Shown: positions 7,868 to 15,500 of the stretch, piece after piece
Layout of the letters: the number at the start of each line of letters is the position of its first letter
Position numbering within the stretch: position 1 is the stretch's first letter
Source of the DNA: Pseudomonas paraglycinae
GTDB taxonomy: Bacteria > Pseudomonadota > Gammaproteobacteria > Pseudomonadales > Pseudomonadaceae
Length of the DNA: 64,000 nt
Assembly: GCF_021601625.1 (NCBI RefSeq)
Contig: NZ_BQHR01000002.1
Span: 372,001 to 436,000, forward strand
Reading direction: 5' to 3'
The notes under the pieces: generated by a model
Told to the model about the DNA's origin: nothing
Databases searched by the model: none
What the model saw: the letters and a program-made list of their open reading frames with translations, nothing else
Translations under genes and position numbers: made by a program

Positions 7868-8230
7868 ATGTCACCTTTCAAGGGCCAGACGGGCCTGAAA
7901 CGCATCCTCAACGCTTCCGGTTACTCGCTGGACGGCTTGCGCGCCGCCTTCACTGGCGAAGCCGCATTCCGCCAGTTGGTGCTGCTTAACGTGGTACTGA
8001 TTCCGCTGACGTTTTTCCTCAATGTCAGCCGGGTCGAGCAGGCGCTGCTGATCGCCGTGTGCCTGCTGGCGCTGATCGTCGAGCTGTTGAATTCAGCGGT
8101 GGAGGCGGCCATCGACCGTATCTCGCTGGAGTTGCACCCGCTGTCCAAGAACGCCAAGGACATGGGCAGTGCCGCGCAATTCGTGGCACTGAGCATGATC
8201 GCCCTGGTGTGGGCGGTGATTCTGCTCTAA
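7868..8230 (+). CDS. dgkA: Diacylglycerol kinase
   Basis: A 120-residue integral membrane protein with three transmembrane helices and the DgkA signature ELLNSAVEAAIDRISLELHPLSKNAKDMGSAAQF (about residues 72-105), holding the catalytic Glu72 and the conserved NSAVE segment. It phosphorylates diacylglycerol released during membrane-derived glucan or lipid A modification, returning it to phospholipid synthesis. It ends tail to tail with finR, the two stop codons overlapping by four bases. Confidence 0.95.
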   Translation: MSPFKGQTGLKRILNASGYSLDGLRAAFTGEAAFRQLVLLNVVLIPLTFFLNVSRVEQALLIAVCLLALIVELLNSAVEAAIDRISLELHPLSKNAKDMGSAAQFVALSMIALVWAVILL

Positions 8231-9153
8231 GCGATGCTCGGCAGAACGATCTCGTCGCTGCGCTGGACCCCGGCGGTGAAGGCGCGGCACAGATCGAGGA
8301 ATTCGCGCATGGCGGAGGTCTGGTACTTCTGCTTGTGCCAGATGAAATAGAACTGCCGCGCCAGATCCAGATCCGGCGTCTCCACCGGCACCAGGCTGCC
8401 GCGACGGAAGGCGTCACGCAGCGCCAGGCGCGAGATGCAGCCAATCCCCAGACCTGATTCCACCGCGCGTTTGATCGCTTCGGTGTGTTCCAGCTCCAGC
8501 CGGATGTTCAGCGCGCTGCGATGATGACGCATCGCCTGATCGAAGGTCAGGCGCGTCCCCGACCCCTGTTCCCGCAAAATCCATGCTTCATGAGTCAATT
8601 CCTCCATGGTCGCGCTGCCGCGCTTGGCCAACGGATGCTGTGGGGCGCAGAACACCACCAGTTCATCCTCGACCCAGCTTTGCACCTCGATGTCCGGGTG
8701 GCTGCAATCGCCCTCGATTAGACCCAGATCAATTTCGTAATGAGCCACTTGTTGCACGATATTGGCAGTGTTCTGCACATGCAGCTTCACCTGGCTTTCG
8801 GGGTGGCGCTGCATGAAACCGCCGATCAGCAGGGTCGCCAGGTAATTGCCGATGGTCAGGGTCGCGCCCACCGACAGCGAGCCGAAACCGGATTTGCCGT
8901 TGAGCAGGTCTTCGATTTCCTTGGCCTGATCGAGCAGGGCCACCGCTTGTGGCAACAACTGTTTGCCGAGGGCGTTGAGGCTCAGGCGTTTACCGGCGCG
9001 GTCGAACAGCTGGCAGCTGGACTGGCGCTCCAGTTCGGTGATGGACGTGCTGGCAGCCGATTGCGACAGGTTGAGCAGACCCGCAGCACGGGACACGCTT
9101 TCCTGCTGGGCGACGGCGACGAAGACTTGCAGTTGACGAAGAGTAAATCGCAT
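8227..9153 (-). CDS. finR: LysR-type regulator FinR
   Basis: A 308-residue LysR-type regulator: N-terminal winged helix (MRFTLRQLQVFVAVAQQESVSRAAGLLNLSQSAASTSI) and a C-terminal co-inducer domain. It is divergent from fpr with a 144-base shared spacer, the arrangement of FinR, which activates fpr in response to superoxide and iron limitation in Pseudomonas. The ATG at 9153 gives the normal LysR N-terminus; an upstream in-frame start (9255) would add a 34-residue tail that runs into the fpr promoter region. Orthology is inferred from context and family. Confidence 0.85.
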   Translation of the reverse strand: MRFTLRQLQVFVAVAQQESVSRAAGLLNLSQSAASTSITELERQSSCQLFDRAGKRLSLNALGKQLLPQAVALLDQAKEIEDLLNGKSGFGSLSVGATLTIGNYLATLLIGGFMQRHPESQVKLHVQNTANIVQQVAHYEIDLGLIEGDCSHPDIEVQSWVEDELVVFCAPQHPLAKRGSATMEELTHEAWILREQGSGTRLTFDQAMRHHRSALNIRLELEHTEAIKRAVESGLGIGCISRLALRDAFRRGSLVPVETPDLDLARQFYFIWHKQKYQTSAMREFLDLCRAFTAGVQRSDEIVLPSIA

Positions 9154-9297
9154 ATCGATATAACCGATAACCCTTATCTTAATAATCCAGTTAACAGATA
9201 TTGTCGGCGCTATTAGAATGCGATGCAATTGCGCACCGTCGGCATTCTTCAACACGAGCCGGGCAGGCGCAGATCAATCTCCAGGAGTCCCACGTAC

Positions 9298-10077
9298 ATG
9301 AGCAACATGAACCACGAGCGTGTCCTCAGTGTTCATCACTGGAACGACACTCTGTTCAGCTTCAAGTGCACCCGCGATCCGGGCTTGCGCTTCGAGAACG
9401 GTCAGTTCGTGATGATCGGCCTGCAACAGCCAAACGGCCGCCCGCTTATGCGCGCTTACTCGATCGCCAGCCCGAACTGGGAAGAGCATCTCGAGTTCTT
9501 CAGCATCAAGGTGCAGGACGGTCCGCTGACCTCCCAGCTGCAGCACCTGAAGGAAGGCGACGAGATCATCATCTCGAAAAAACCGACCGGCACCCTGGTG
9601 CTGGACGACCTGAACCCGGGCAAGCACCTGTATCTGCTGAGCACCGGCACCGGTCTGGCGCCGTTCATGAGCGTGATCCAGGACCCGGAAACCTACGAGC
9701 GCTTCGAGAAAGTGATCCTGGTTCACGGTGTTCGTTACGTCAACGAAGTCGCCTACCGCGAATTCATCACCGAGCACCTGCCGCAGAACGAGTTCTTCGG
9801 CGAGGCGCTGCGTGACAAGCTGATCTACTACCCGACCGTGACCCGCGAACCGTTCGAGAATCAGGGCCGTCTGACCGACCTGATGCGCAGCGGCAAGCTG
9901 TTCAGCGACATCGGCCTGCCACCGATCAACCCGCAGGACGACCGCGCGATGATCTGCGGCAGCCCGAGCATGCTCGACGAGACCAGCGAAGTGCTCGACA
10001 GCTTCGGCCTGAAGATCTCGGCGCGTATGCGCGAGCCGGGTGACTACCTGATCGAGCGCGCATTCGTCGAGAAGTAA
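9298..10077 (+). CDS. fpr: Ferredoxin/flavodoxin-NADP+ reductase
   Basis: A 259-residue FAD enzyme that moves electrons between NADPH and ferredoxin, flavodoxin or bacterioferritin-associated ferredoxin. FAD-binding RAYSIAS is at 52-58, the NADP-binding STGTGLAPF at 115-123 and the C-terminal domain CGSPSMLDE is intact; the bacterial-type C-terminus ends ERAFVEK. CCAGGAGT precedes the ATG at 9298. Expression is probably controlled by FinR from the shared spacer (9154-9297). An intrinsic terminator follows. Confidence 0.95.
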   Translation: MSNMNHERVLSVHHWNDTLFSFKCTRDPGLRFENGQFVMIGLQQPNGRPLMRAYSIASPNWEEHLEFFSIKVQDGPLTSQLQHLKEGDEIIISKKPTGTLVLDDLNPGKHLYLLSTGTGLAPFMSVIQDPETYERFEKVILVHGVRYVNEVAYREFITEHLPQNEFFGEALRDKLIYYPTVTREPFENQGRLTDLMRSGKLFSDIGLPPINPQDDRAMICGSPSMLDETSEVLDSFGLKISARMREPGDYLIERAFVEK

Positions 10078-10095
10078 TCCCGACGATGCCAAAGA

Positions 10096-10135
10096 AAAGC
10101 CCGCGTTGCCTGAGAAGGCAGCGCGGGCTTTTTCG
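10096..10135 (+). terminator. Intrinsic terminator after fpr
   Basis: AAAGCCCGCGTTGCCT pairs with AGGCAGCGCGGGCTTT (one G-U position) around a GAGA loop, followed by T-rich sequence. A-rich flanks on the other side let it also serve trmO on the minus strand. Confidence 0.9.
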
Positions 10136-10145
10136 TTTTCGCGAT

Positions 10146-10853
10146 TCAGTCAGCGGCGGGGATGACTTCCAGGACGCGGATCTGCTCAGGCACAGGGTAA
10201 TGCCAGCGCACGTCCAGATCCCAGAACTGCGCGCCGTATTCGCGTTCGGGCGCGGGCGTCTGATAGGCCGGGCGCGGATCCTGGGCCAGGCACTGCTCGA
10301 TCAGCTCGACCAGCGGCTCGGCCAGGCGCTGAGCGTGCGTGTGCGCCTGTTGCAGCGCCGCGTCCGTCCACTGCACGTCGATCAGTTGCGGCGCGGCACT
10401 GGCGATGCTGTTGGAAGCGTCAGCAATGATGTCGGCGTACGGCACGTAGGGTTTGACGTCGAGAATCGGCGTGCCGTCCAGCAAGTCGATGCCGGAGATG
10501 AACAGGCGGTTGGCCTCGACCTTGTCCAGTTTCACCACCGACTGACCGATGCCGTTCGGCCGGTGCGTGGCGCGGGTGGCGAACACGCCCATCGACTTGT
10601 TGCCACCGAGGCGCGGAGGGCGGACCTTGAGGCGCGGCTTGTCTTCCAGCGCCTGATGGAACAGGAACAGCAGCCAGACATGACTGACCTGCTCCAGTCC
10701 CTGCACCGCGTCGCCCTGATCGAACGGTGCCACCAGTTCCAGCACGCCACGGGCGGCGGGTGCCAGTTGCGGCTGGCGCGGGATGGCGAACTTCTCCTTG
10801 AAGCAGGAGCGGACGAAGCCGATGGGGGAGACGCTGTAAGTCATGGTTTGCAT
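10146..10853 (-). CDS. trmO: tRNA m6t6A37 methyltransferase TrmO (TsaA/YaeB family)
   Basis: A 235-residue TrmO, which N6-methylates threonylcarbamoyladenosine 37 in tRNA-Thr. It closely follows the E. coli protein: YSVSPIGFVRSCFKEKFAIPRQPQL at the start, GLEQVSHVWLLFLFHQ, RPPRLGGNKSMGVFATRATHRPNGIGQS (SAM-binding region) and LAQDPRPAYQ near the C-terminus. Two starts are possible: the ATG at 10853 (used) or the ATG three codons on at 10844; neither has a clear ribosome binding site. The region upstream carries a REP doublet. Confidence 0.92.
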   Translation of the reverse strand: MQTMTYSVSPIGFVRSCFKEKFAIPRQPQLAPAARGVLELVAPFDQGDAVQGLEQVSHVWLLFLFHQALEDKPRLKVRPPRLGGNKSMGVFATRATHRPNGIGQSVVKLDKVEANRLFISGIDLLDGTPILDVKPYVPYADIIADASNSIASAAPQLIDVQWTDAALQQAHTHAQRLAEPLVELIEQCLAQDPRPAYQTPAPEREYGAQFWDLDVRWHYPVPEQIRVLEVIPAAD

Positions 10854-10918
10854 TCGAAGCGGAGCAGGGCGGGCATGATAACCCGTCCGGCCGCCAGTCT
10901 GGTGCTGGCAGACCTGAC

Positions 10919-11014
10919 GCTATCGCCGGCAAGCCAGCTCCCACAGGGTTCGCGGGAGTTCGCATCATGTGTGTACACCAAAAGACCTGTGGGAGCTGGC
11001 TTACCAGCGATAGC
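10919..11014. repeat. REP doublet (REPIN-like) between trmO and rhlG
   Basis: Two REP-type palindromic units in opposite orientation: 10919-10946, ending in CCAGCTCCCACAG, and 10987-11014, CTGTGGGAGCTGGC and onward to GCGATAGC. They are imperfect inverse complements separated by 40 bases, the form called REPIN in P. fluorescens-group genomes, mobilised by RAYT transposases acting in trans. No RAYT gene is in the window. Confidence 0.85.
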
Positions 11015-11027
11015 CTCACCGCCGATA

Positions 11028-11798
11028 TCAGAGACTAAACCCGCCATCCAGCGGAATGATATTCCCGGTCATGTACGCCCCGGCGGTACTCGCCAGGCTG
11101 ATCGCCAGCGCTGCCATCTCTTCCTCACGCCCCCAGCGTTTCATCGGGATCAGCGCAGTGTCTTCGGCCAGCGCCTGCTGGTCGCTGCCGATGTGCTGGG
11201 TCATTTTGCTCGGGAAGCGTCCCGGCGCGATGACATTGACGTTAATGTGCTGGCTCACCAGTTCCCGGGCGAGAATCCGCGACAGTTGATGCAGAGCCGC
11301 TTTGCTCGGTCCGTAGGCATAGGCCTGTTCACCGAAAGACGAGATCCCCGCTACCGAGCCGATGTTGATGATCCGCGCCGGATTGGCCGCCGACCCGGAT
11401 TGGCGCAGCAACGGCAGAAACTGCTGGATGCAACTGAACACCGAGGTCACGTTGAGTTGCATGACTTTCTCCCAGCCCTTGACCGGGTAGCTCTCCAGCG
11501 GCGCGCCCCAAGTGGTGCCGGCGTTGTTCACCAGAATATCCAGATGAGTGATCTGCTCGCCCAGTCGCGCGGCCAGCTCTTTCACGCCTTCTTCTGTCGC
11601 CAGATTCGCCGCCATGCCATGACACGTGCCCAGGGCACTGAGTTCTTCAGCGGTTTGATGACAGGCTTCCGCGTCACGGGAGCAGACGTACACGCGGGCG
11701 CCTGCTTCGACAAACGCCTTGGCGATCATTTTGCCGATACCACGGGTGCCGCCGGTCACCAGGGCGGTGCGGCCTTGCAGGGAGAAATACGGGTGCAT
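11028..11798 (-). CDS. rhlG: RhlG-like short-chain dehydrogenase/reductase
   Basis: A 256-residue classical SDR. TGGTRGIG at 15-22 binds NADP(H), NNAG is at 91-94, and the catalytic Ser148-Tyr162-Lys166 triad is present (IGSVAG ... YGPSK). The N-terminus MHPYFSLQGRTALVTGG and motifs such as LESYPVKGWEKVMQLNVTSVFSCIQQ strongly resemble P. aeruginosa RhlG, an NADPH-dependent beta-ketoacyl reductase once linked to rhamnolipid precursor supply. In a fluorescent pseudomonad without rhlAB nearby, a role in hydroxy-fatty-acid or polyhydroxyalkanoate metabolism is equally likely. It stands alone on the minus strand. Confidence 0.85.
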   Translation of the reverse strand: MHPYFSLQGRTALVTGGTRGIGKMIAKAFVEAGARVYVCSRDAEACHQTAEELSALGTCHGMAANLATEEGVKELAARLGEQITHLDILVNNAGTTWGAPLESYPVKGWEKVMQLNVTSVFSCIQQFLPLLRQSGSAANPARIINIGSVAGISSFGEQAYAYGPSKAALHQLSRILARELVSQHINVNVIAPGRFPSKMTQHIGSDQQALAEDTALIPMKRWGREEEMAALAISLASTAGAYMTGNIIPLDGGFSL

Positions 11799-11907
11799 GG
11801 CGAATCCTGAGGGCTAGGGTTCAGTACACCCTAGTCGCCGGCTGCGAAAAGCGGAGCCACTATTTTTGGAAGGAATGGGAGGCCATAGGGCCAGCTTCAA
11901 GTTGCGA

Positions 11908-11943
11908 GCGTCGAGCTACGAGTAAAAGCTTGCAGCTCGACGC
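11908..11943. repeat. 10-bp inverted repeat between the YehS-like gene and rhlG
   Basis: GCGTCGAGCT (11908-11917) and AGCTCGACGC (11934-11943) are exact inverse complements with a 16-base loop. It could form a transcript-end hairpin for the minus-strand YehS-like gene; there is no T tract, so this is tentative. Confidence 0.45.
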
Positions 11944-11954
11944 CTGTCGCTGCT

Positions 11955-12422
11955 TTACGCTCTCACGCGGAGCGTGAGCCCCTTGAGGAAATTGCGCAGC
12001 AACTGATCGCCGCACGGGCGGTAGTTGGTGTGGCCGACCTTGCGGAACAATGCGCTCAGCTCAGGCTTGGACACCGGGAAGTCGGCAGCCTTGAGGATCG
12101 CGTGCATGTCGTCTTCCTTCAGTTCGAAGGCCACGCGCAGTTTTTTCAGGATGATGTTGTTGGTCACCGGCACTTCGATCGGCAGCGGCGGACGGCTTTC
12201 GTCCTTGCCGCGCTTGAAGATCACCAGACCGTCGAGGAAGTGCGCGATGACTTCGTCCGGGCAGCGCACGAAACCTTCTTCGTCTTCTTCTTTCTTGTCG
12301 AGGTACGTCACGACATCGGCAAGCGTGACGTCCAGGCCGCCGAGTTTGATGATCTCGACCACTTTCTTGTCGCTGATGTCGAGCATGTAGCGCACGCTGC
12401 GCAGAACGTCGTTGTGAACCAT
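11955..12422 (-). CDS. DUF1456 (YehS-family) protein
   Basis: A 155-residue protein made of two related halves, each with a NDVLRSVRYMLDISDKKVVEII- or NNIILKKLRVAFELKEDDMHAIL-like helical motif, characteristic of DUF1456/YehS. The repeats suggest an internal duplication and a helical, possibly nucleic-acid-binding fold; no enzymatic motif is visible. The function is unknown across the family. It lies 73 bases downstream of the S4-domain pseudouridine-synthase-like gene on the same strand and may be co-transcribed with it. Confidence 0.8.
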   Translation of the reverse strand: MVHNDVLRSVRYMLDISDKKVVEIIKLGGLDVTLADVVTYLDKKEEDEEGFVRCPDEVIAHFLDGLVIFKRGKDESRPPLPIEVPVTNNIILKKLRVAFELKEDDMHAILKAADFPVSKPELSALFRKVGHTNYRPCGDQLLRNFLKGLTLRVRA

Positions 12423-12495
12423 GTGTGCAATCCTGATTGTTCGCTGTGGGCACCGAGCGGGGCGCGATGCCGGAATGTAGGGTGGCTTGCGAGCC

Positions 12496-13206
12496 TTAGA
12501 ATTTCTCTTTGCCGGACAGGTAGCGCCATTGGCCGACCGGCACTTTGCCGATGGACACGCCGCCGATGCGGATGCGGCGGATGCCGATGACCTTCAGGCC
12601 GACCGCTTCGCAGAACTGGGCGATGATCCCCGGCTGCGGGTTTTTCATGGCGAAGCGCAGACGGTTTTCGTTCTGCCAGCTGGCTTTGACCGGCGGCAGC
12701 TCCTTGCCCTTGTGGGTGAGGCCGTGCTGCAGGCGATTGAGGCCGTGGGCAACCATGTCGCCTTCGACTTCGACCACGTATTCCTGCTCGATCTTGGCCG
12801 CGTCTGCGGTGAGCTTGCGCAACACCTTCCAGTCCTGGGTGAACACCAGCAGGCCGCTGGCCTTGGGTTGCAGGTCGGCGCTGGCGGTCAGGCGCAGGAA
12901 GTGCCCGCGCAGCGGACGCTTGCCGTAGCGGTGTTCTTCGCTGAGGGTTTCGGCGTTCAGCGACTGCATGGCGCTGTCGACATCCATGCCGGCCGGCACG
13001 TTGAGCAGGATGGTCACCGGCTCCGGCGCGGTGGCCTTGGCGTCCTTGTCGAGCTCGACCTTTTGGTCGCCGACCTTGAACTGCGGCTCGTCGATGACTT
13101 CGCCGTCCACGGTGACCCAGCCGCCCTCGATGAACAGCTCGGCCTCCCGGCGGGAGCAACCGACCAGCTCGATGAGGCGTTTGGAGAGGCGAATCGGGTC
13201 AGTCAT
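12496..13206 (-). CDS. RsuA/RluF-like pseudouridine synthase family protein lacking the usual catalytic Asp
   Basis: A 236-residue protein with an N-terminal S4 RNA-binding domain (RLSKRLIELVGCSRREAELFIEGGWVTVDGEVI) and an RsuA-type synthase domain. In the family the catalytic Asp lies in GRLDxxxxGLLLLT. Here the corresponding stretch is SADLQPKASGLLVFT, so gapless alignment on GLL puts Gln where the Asp is expected; an Asp sits two positions earlier. It may be inactive and act as an RNA-binding protein, or use a shifted Asp. The rest of the domain (KIEQEYVVEVEG, IGIRRIRIGGV) is well preserved, so the gene is not decaying. Confidence 0.8.
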   Translation of the reverse strand: MTDPIRLSKRLIELVGCSRREAELFIEGGWVTVDGEVIDEPQFKVGDQKVELDKDAKATAPEPVTILLNVPAGMDVDSAMQSLNAETLSEEHRYGKRPLRGHFLRLTASADLQPKASGLLVFTQDWKVLRKLTADAAKIEQEYVVEVEGDMVAHGLNRLQHGLTHKGKELPPVKASWQNENRLRFAMKNPQPGIIAQFCEAVGLKVIGIRRIRIGGVSIGKVPVGQWRYLSGKEKF

Positions 13207-13289
13207 GACAGGGGCCGTAACAAAAAAGGGGTGGGCATTGTACCTGCCTGGGGCCGGTTAAGCCCGATTGCATTTGCGCCGTGTGGCTT

Positions 13290-13763
13290 TTAGCCGCGTA
13301 CGGCGCGCTGCTCCGGTTGTTTCAGGCGCATGTGCAACAGCGGATACGGCTGGCCCATGCCATCGACTTCCGAGCGGCCGATCACCTCGAACCCTTGCTT
13401 GAAGTAAAACCCCAGGGCCTGCGGGTTTTGTTCGTTGACGTCCAGTTCGTCGGCGTTCAGGTGCTCCATCGCGTACTTCAGCAGTTTCTTGCCAAGGCCC
13501 TGACCGCGATGGGCCGGGTCGATGAACAGCATTTCGATCTTGCCCGCAGCAACCCCGGCAAACCCGGTGATGCGCTGGTGGCTGTCCCGGGTGCAGATCA
13601 GCATCACCGCATCGAGGTAGCGGGTCAGCACCAGATTCTTCAGCAGCTCGATGTAGGATTCCGGCAGGAAATCATGAGTCGCGCGGACCGAGGCCTCCCA
13701 GACCCGGGTCAGTTCCTGATAATCGCTGAGTTTCGGCGTGTGGATGACCGAGTGGTGACGCAT
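13290..13763 (-). CDS. YjaB-like GNAT-family N-acetyltransferase
   Basis: A 157-residue GNAT protein. The acetyl-CoA binding motif A is IEMLFIDPAHRGQGLGKKLL (RxxGxG), followed by DVNEQNPQALGFYFKQGFEVIGRSEVDGMGQPYPLLHM, which closely resembles the C-terminal half of E. coli YjaB. The substrate is unknown. I chose the ATG at 13763 because it aligns with YjaB in length; ATGs at 13784 and 13805 are in frame and cannot be excluded. A strong terminator lies upstream, between it and rimO. Confidence 0.8.
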   Translation of the reverse strand: MRHHSVIHTPKLSDYQELTRVWEASVRATHDFLPESYIELLKNLVLTRYLDAVMLICTRDSHQRITGFAGVAAGKIEMLFIDPAHRGQGLGKKLLKYAMEHLNADELDVNEQNPQALGFYFKQGFEVIGRSEVDGMGQPYPLLHMRLKQPEQRAVRG

Positions 13764-13822
13764 GCCCGATAGCCTCTTTGTCATGGATGAGGGAGTCCTT
13801 CCCACCCCAAACGATAGCCGTA

Positions 13823-13860
13823 AAAAAGCCCCGCATCTCGTAAAAGAGAGCGGGGCTTTC
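13823..13860 (-). terminator. Intrinsic terminator after rimO
   Basis: AAAGCCCCGC with GCGGGGCTTT, extended by TCTC/GAGA and a short A-rich loop, with an A-rich stretch at 13822-13826 that reads as U-rich on the minus strand. It terminates rimO before the acetyltransferase gene. Confidence 0.88.
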
Positions 13861-13874
13861 TGTATTTTTCGCGC

Positions 13875-15212
13875 TTAGATCTGTTCGGCCCAGAGGTCGT
13901 ATTCGTCGGCGTCGGTCACCTTGCACCAGACCTTGTCGCCCGGCTTGAGGTTGCTGCCGTTGTCGATGAACACGTTGCCGTCGATTTCCGGGGCATCGAA
14001 GAAGCAGCGGCCGACCGCGCCTTGCTCGTCGACTTCGTCCACCAGCACTTCGATTTCACGGCCGATGCGCATTTGCAGGCGCGCCGAACTGATGGCCTGC
14101 TGGTGCGCCATGAAGCGTTCCCAGCGGTCCTGCTTGACGTCGTCCGGAACCACTTCCAGATCCAGATCGTTGGCTGGAGCGCCTTCGACCGGCGAATACT
14201 GGAAGCAGCCGACGCGGTCGAGCTGGGCTTCGGTCAGCCAGTCCAGCAGGTACTGGAAGTCTTCTTCGGTTTCGCCGGGGAAGCCGACGATGAAGGTCGA
14301 ACGGATGATCAGGTCCGGGCAGATTTCGCGCCAGTTCTTGATCCGCGCCAGGGTCTTGTCTTCGAACGCCGGGCGTTTCATCGACTTGAGGACTTTCGGG
14401 CTGGCGTGCTGGAACGGAATGTCCAGGTACGGCAGGATCTTGCCGGCGGCCATCAGCGGGATCAGTTCGTCGACGTGCGGGTACGGGTAAACGTAGTGCA
14501 GACGGACCCAGACGCCGAGGGTGCTCAGCGCTTCGCACAGTTCGGTCATGCGGGTTTTCACCGGCGCGCCGTTCCAGAAACCGGTGCGGTACTTGACGTC
14601 AACGCCATAGGCGCTGGTGTCCTGGGAAATCACCAGCAGTTCCTTCACGCCGGATTTGACCAGACGCTGGGCTTCGTCGAGCACGTCGCCCACCGGGCGG
14701 CTGACCAGTTTGCCGCGCATCGACGGGATGATGCAGAAGCTGCAGCTGTGGTTGCAGCCTTCGGAAATCTTCAGATACGCGTAGTGGCGCGGGGTCAGCT
14801 TGATGCCTTGCGGCGGCACCAGGTCGATCAGCGGGTTGTGATCCTGCTTCGGCGGCACGACTTCGTGCACCGCGTTGACCACTTGCTCGTACTGCTGCGG
14901 ACCGGTGACGGCCAGCACGCTCGGGTGCACGTCACGGATATTGCCTTCTTCCACGCCCATGCAGCCGGTCACGATGACCTTGCCGTTTTCCTTGATCGCT
15001 TCGCCGATGACTTCCAGCGATTCGGCCTTGGCCGAGTCGATGAAGCCGCAGGTGTTGACCACGACCACGTCGGCGTCCTGATAGGTGGACACCACGTCAT
15101 AGCCTTCCATGCGCAGCTGGGTCAGGATGCGCTCGGAGTCGACCAGTGCTTTCGGGCAACCCAGAGAAACGAAGCCAACCTTTGGATTGGCCGGCGCAGG
15201 AGTGGTGGACAT
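13875..15212 (-). CDS. rimO: Ribosomal protein uS12 methylthiotransferase RimO
   Basis: A 445-residue radical-SAM methylthiotransferase that adds a methylthio group to an Asp of ribosomal protein S12. The N-terminal UPF0004 domain supplies cluster-binding Cys19, Cys55 and Cys84; the radical-SAM motif CNHSCSFC places Cys153, Cys157 and Cys160; the C-terminal TRAM domain ends YDLWAEQI. Motifs [16 protein letters not shown] and [21 protein letters not shown] are characteristic. The ATG at 15212 gives the family length; a longer in-frame start at 15293 adds 27 unlikely residues. It is divergent from kup. Confidence 0.97.
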   Translation of the reverse strand: MSTTPAPANPKVGFVSLGCPKALVDSERILTQLRMEGYDVVSTYQDADVVVVNTCGFIDSAKAESLEVIGEAIKENGKVIVTGCMGVEEGNIRDVHPSVLAVTGPQQYEQVVNAVHEVVPPKQDHNPLIDLVPPQGIKLTPRHYAYLKISEGCNHSCSFCIIPSMRGKLVSRPVGDVLDEAQRLVKSGVKELLVISQDTSAYGVDVKYRTGFWNGAPVKTRMTELCEALSTLGVWVRLHYVYPYPHVDELIPLMAAGKILPYLDIPFQHASPKVLKSMKRPAFEDKTLARIKNWREICPDLIIRSTFIVGFPGETEEDFQYLLDWLTEAQLDRVGCFQYSPVEGAPANDLDLEVVPDDVKQDRWERFMAHQQAISSARLQMRIGREIEVLVDEVDEQGAVGRCFFDAPEIDGNVFIDNGSNLKPGDKVWCKVTDADEYDLWAEQI

Positions 15213-15500
15213 GTCTAACCTCGGTGTTTTGTGACGTCGCTTGCCTGATGGCAGAAGCCGACGGACGGGCGCTTGAAGTGCGCCTCTGATCAAAAAGTGC
15301 GCAATTCTAGCGACGAGCAGCGCACTTGACCAGCTTTATGCAGGGAAATACGACGAGTGCTGCGCTATGCTTCGCGCCGTTGCGCTTTACTGAATTTTTA
15401 CAGTCAAGAAAACGTCTGTTACAGGGCGTAAAAACGCGCATGCTGCACACAAAGCATAGTGCTTCATCTAAGAAGCCGGTCTGGGAATCAGGAGTGTTGG

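Noticed and set aside
10086-11810. A 574-residue plus-strand frame through fpr's terminator, trmO and rhlG
   Set aside because: It crosses an intrinsic terminator and a REP doublet and is antisense to two well-recognised genes; no start signal.
14022-15218. A 398-residue plus-strand frame opposite rimO
   Set aside because: Antisense shadow; rimO on the minus strand has all cluster-binding cysteines and the TRAM domain.
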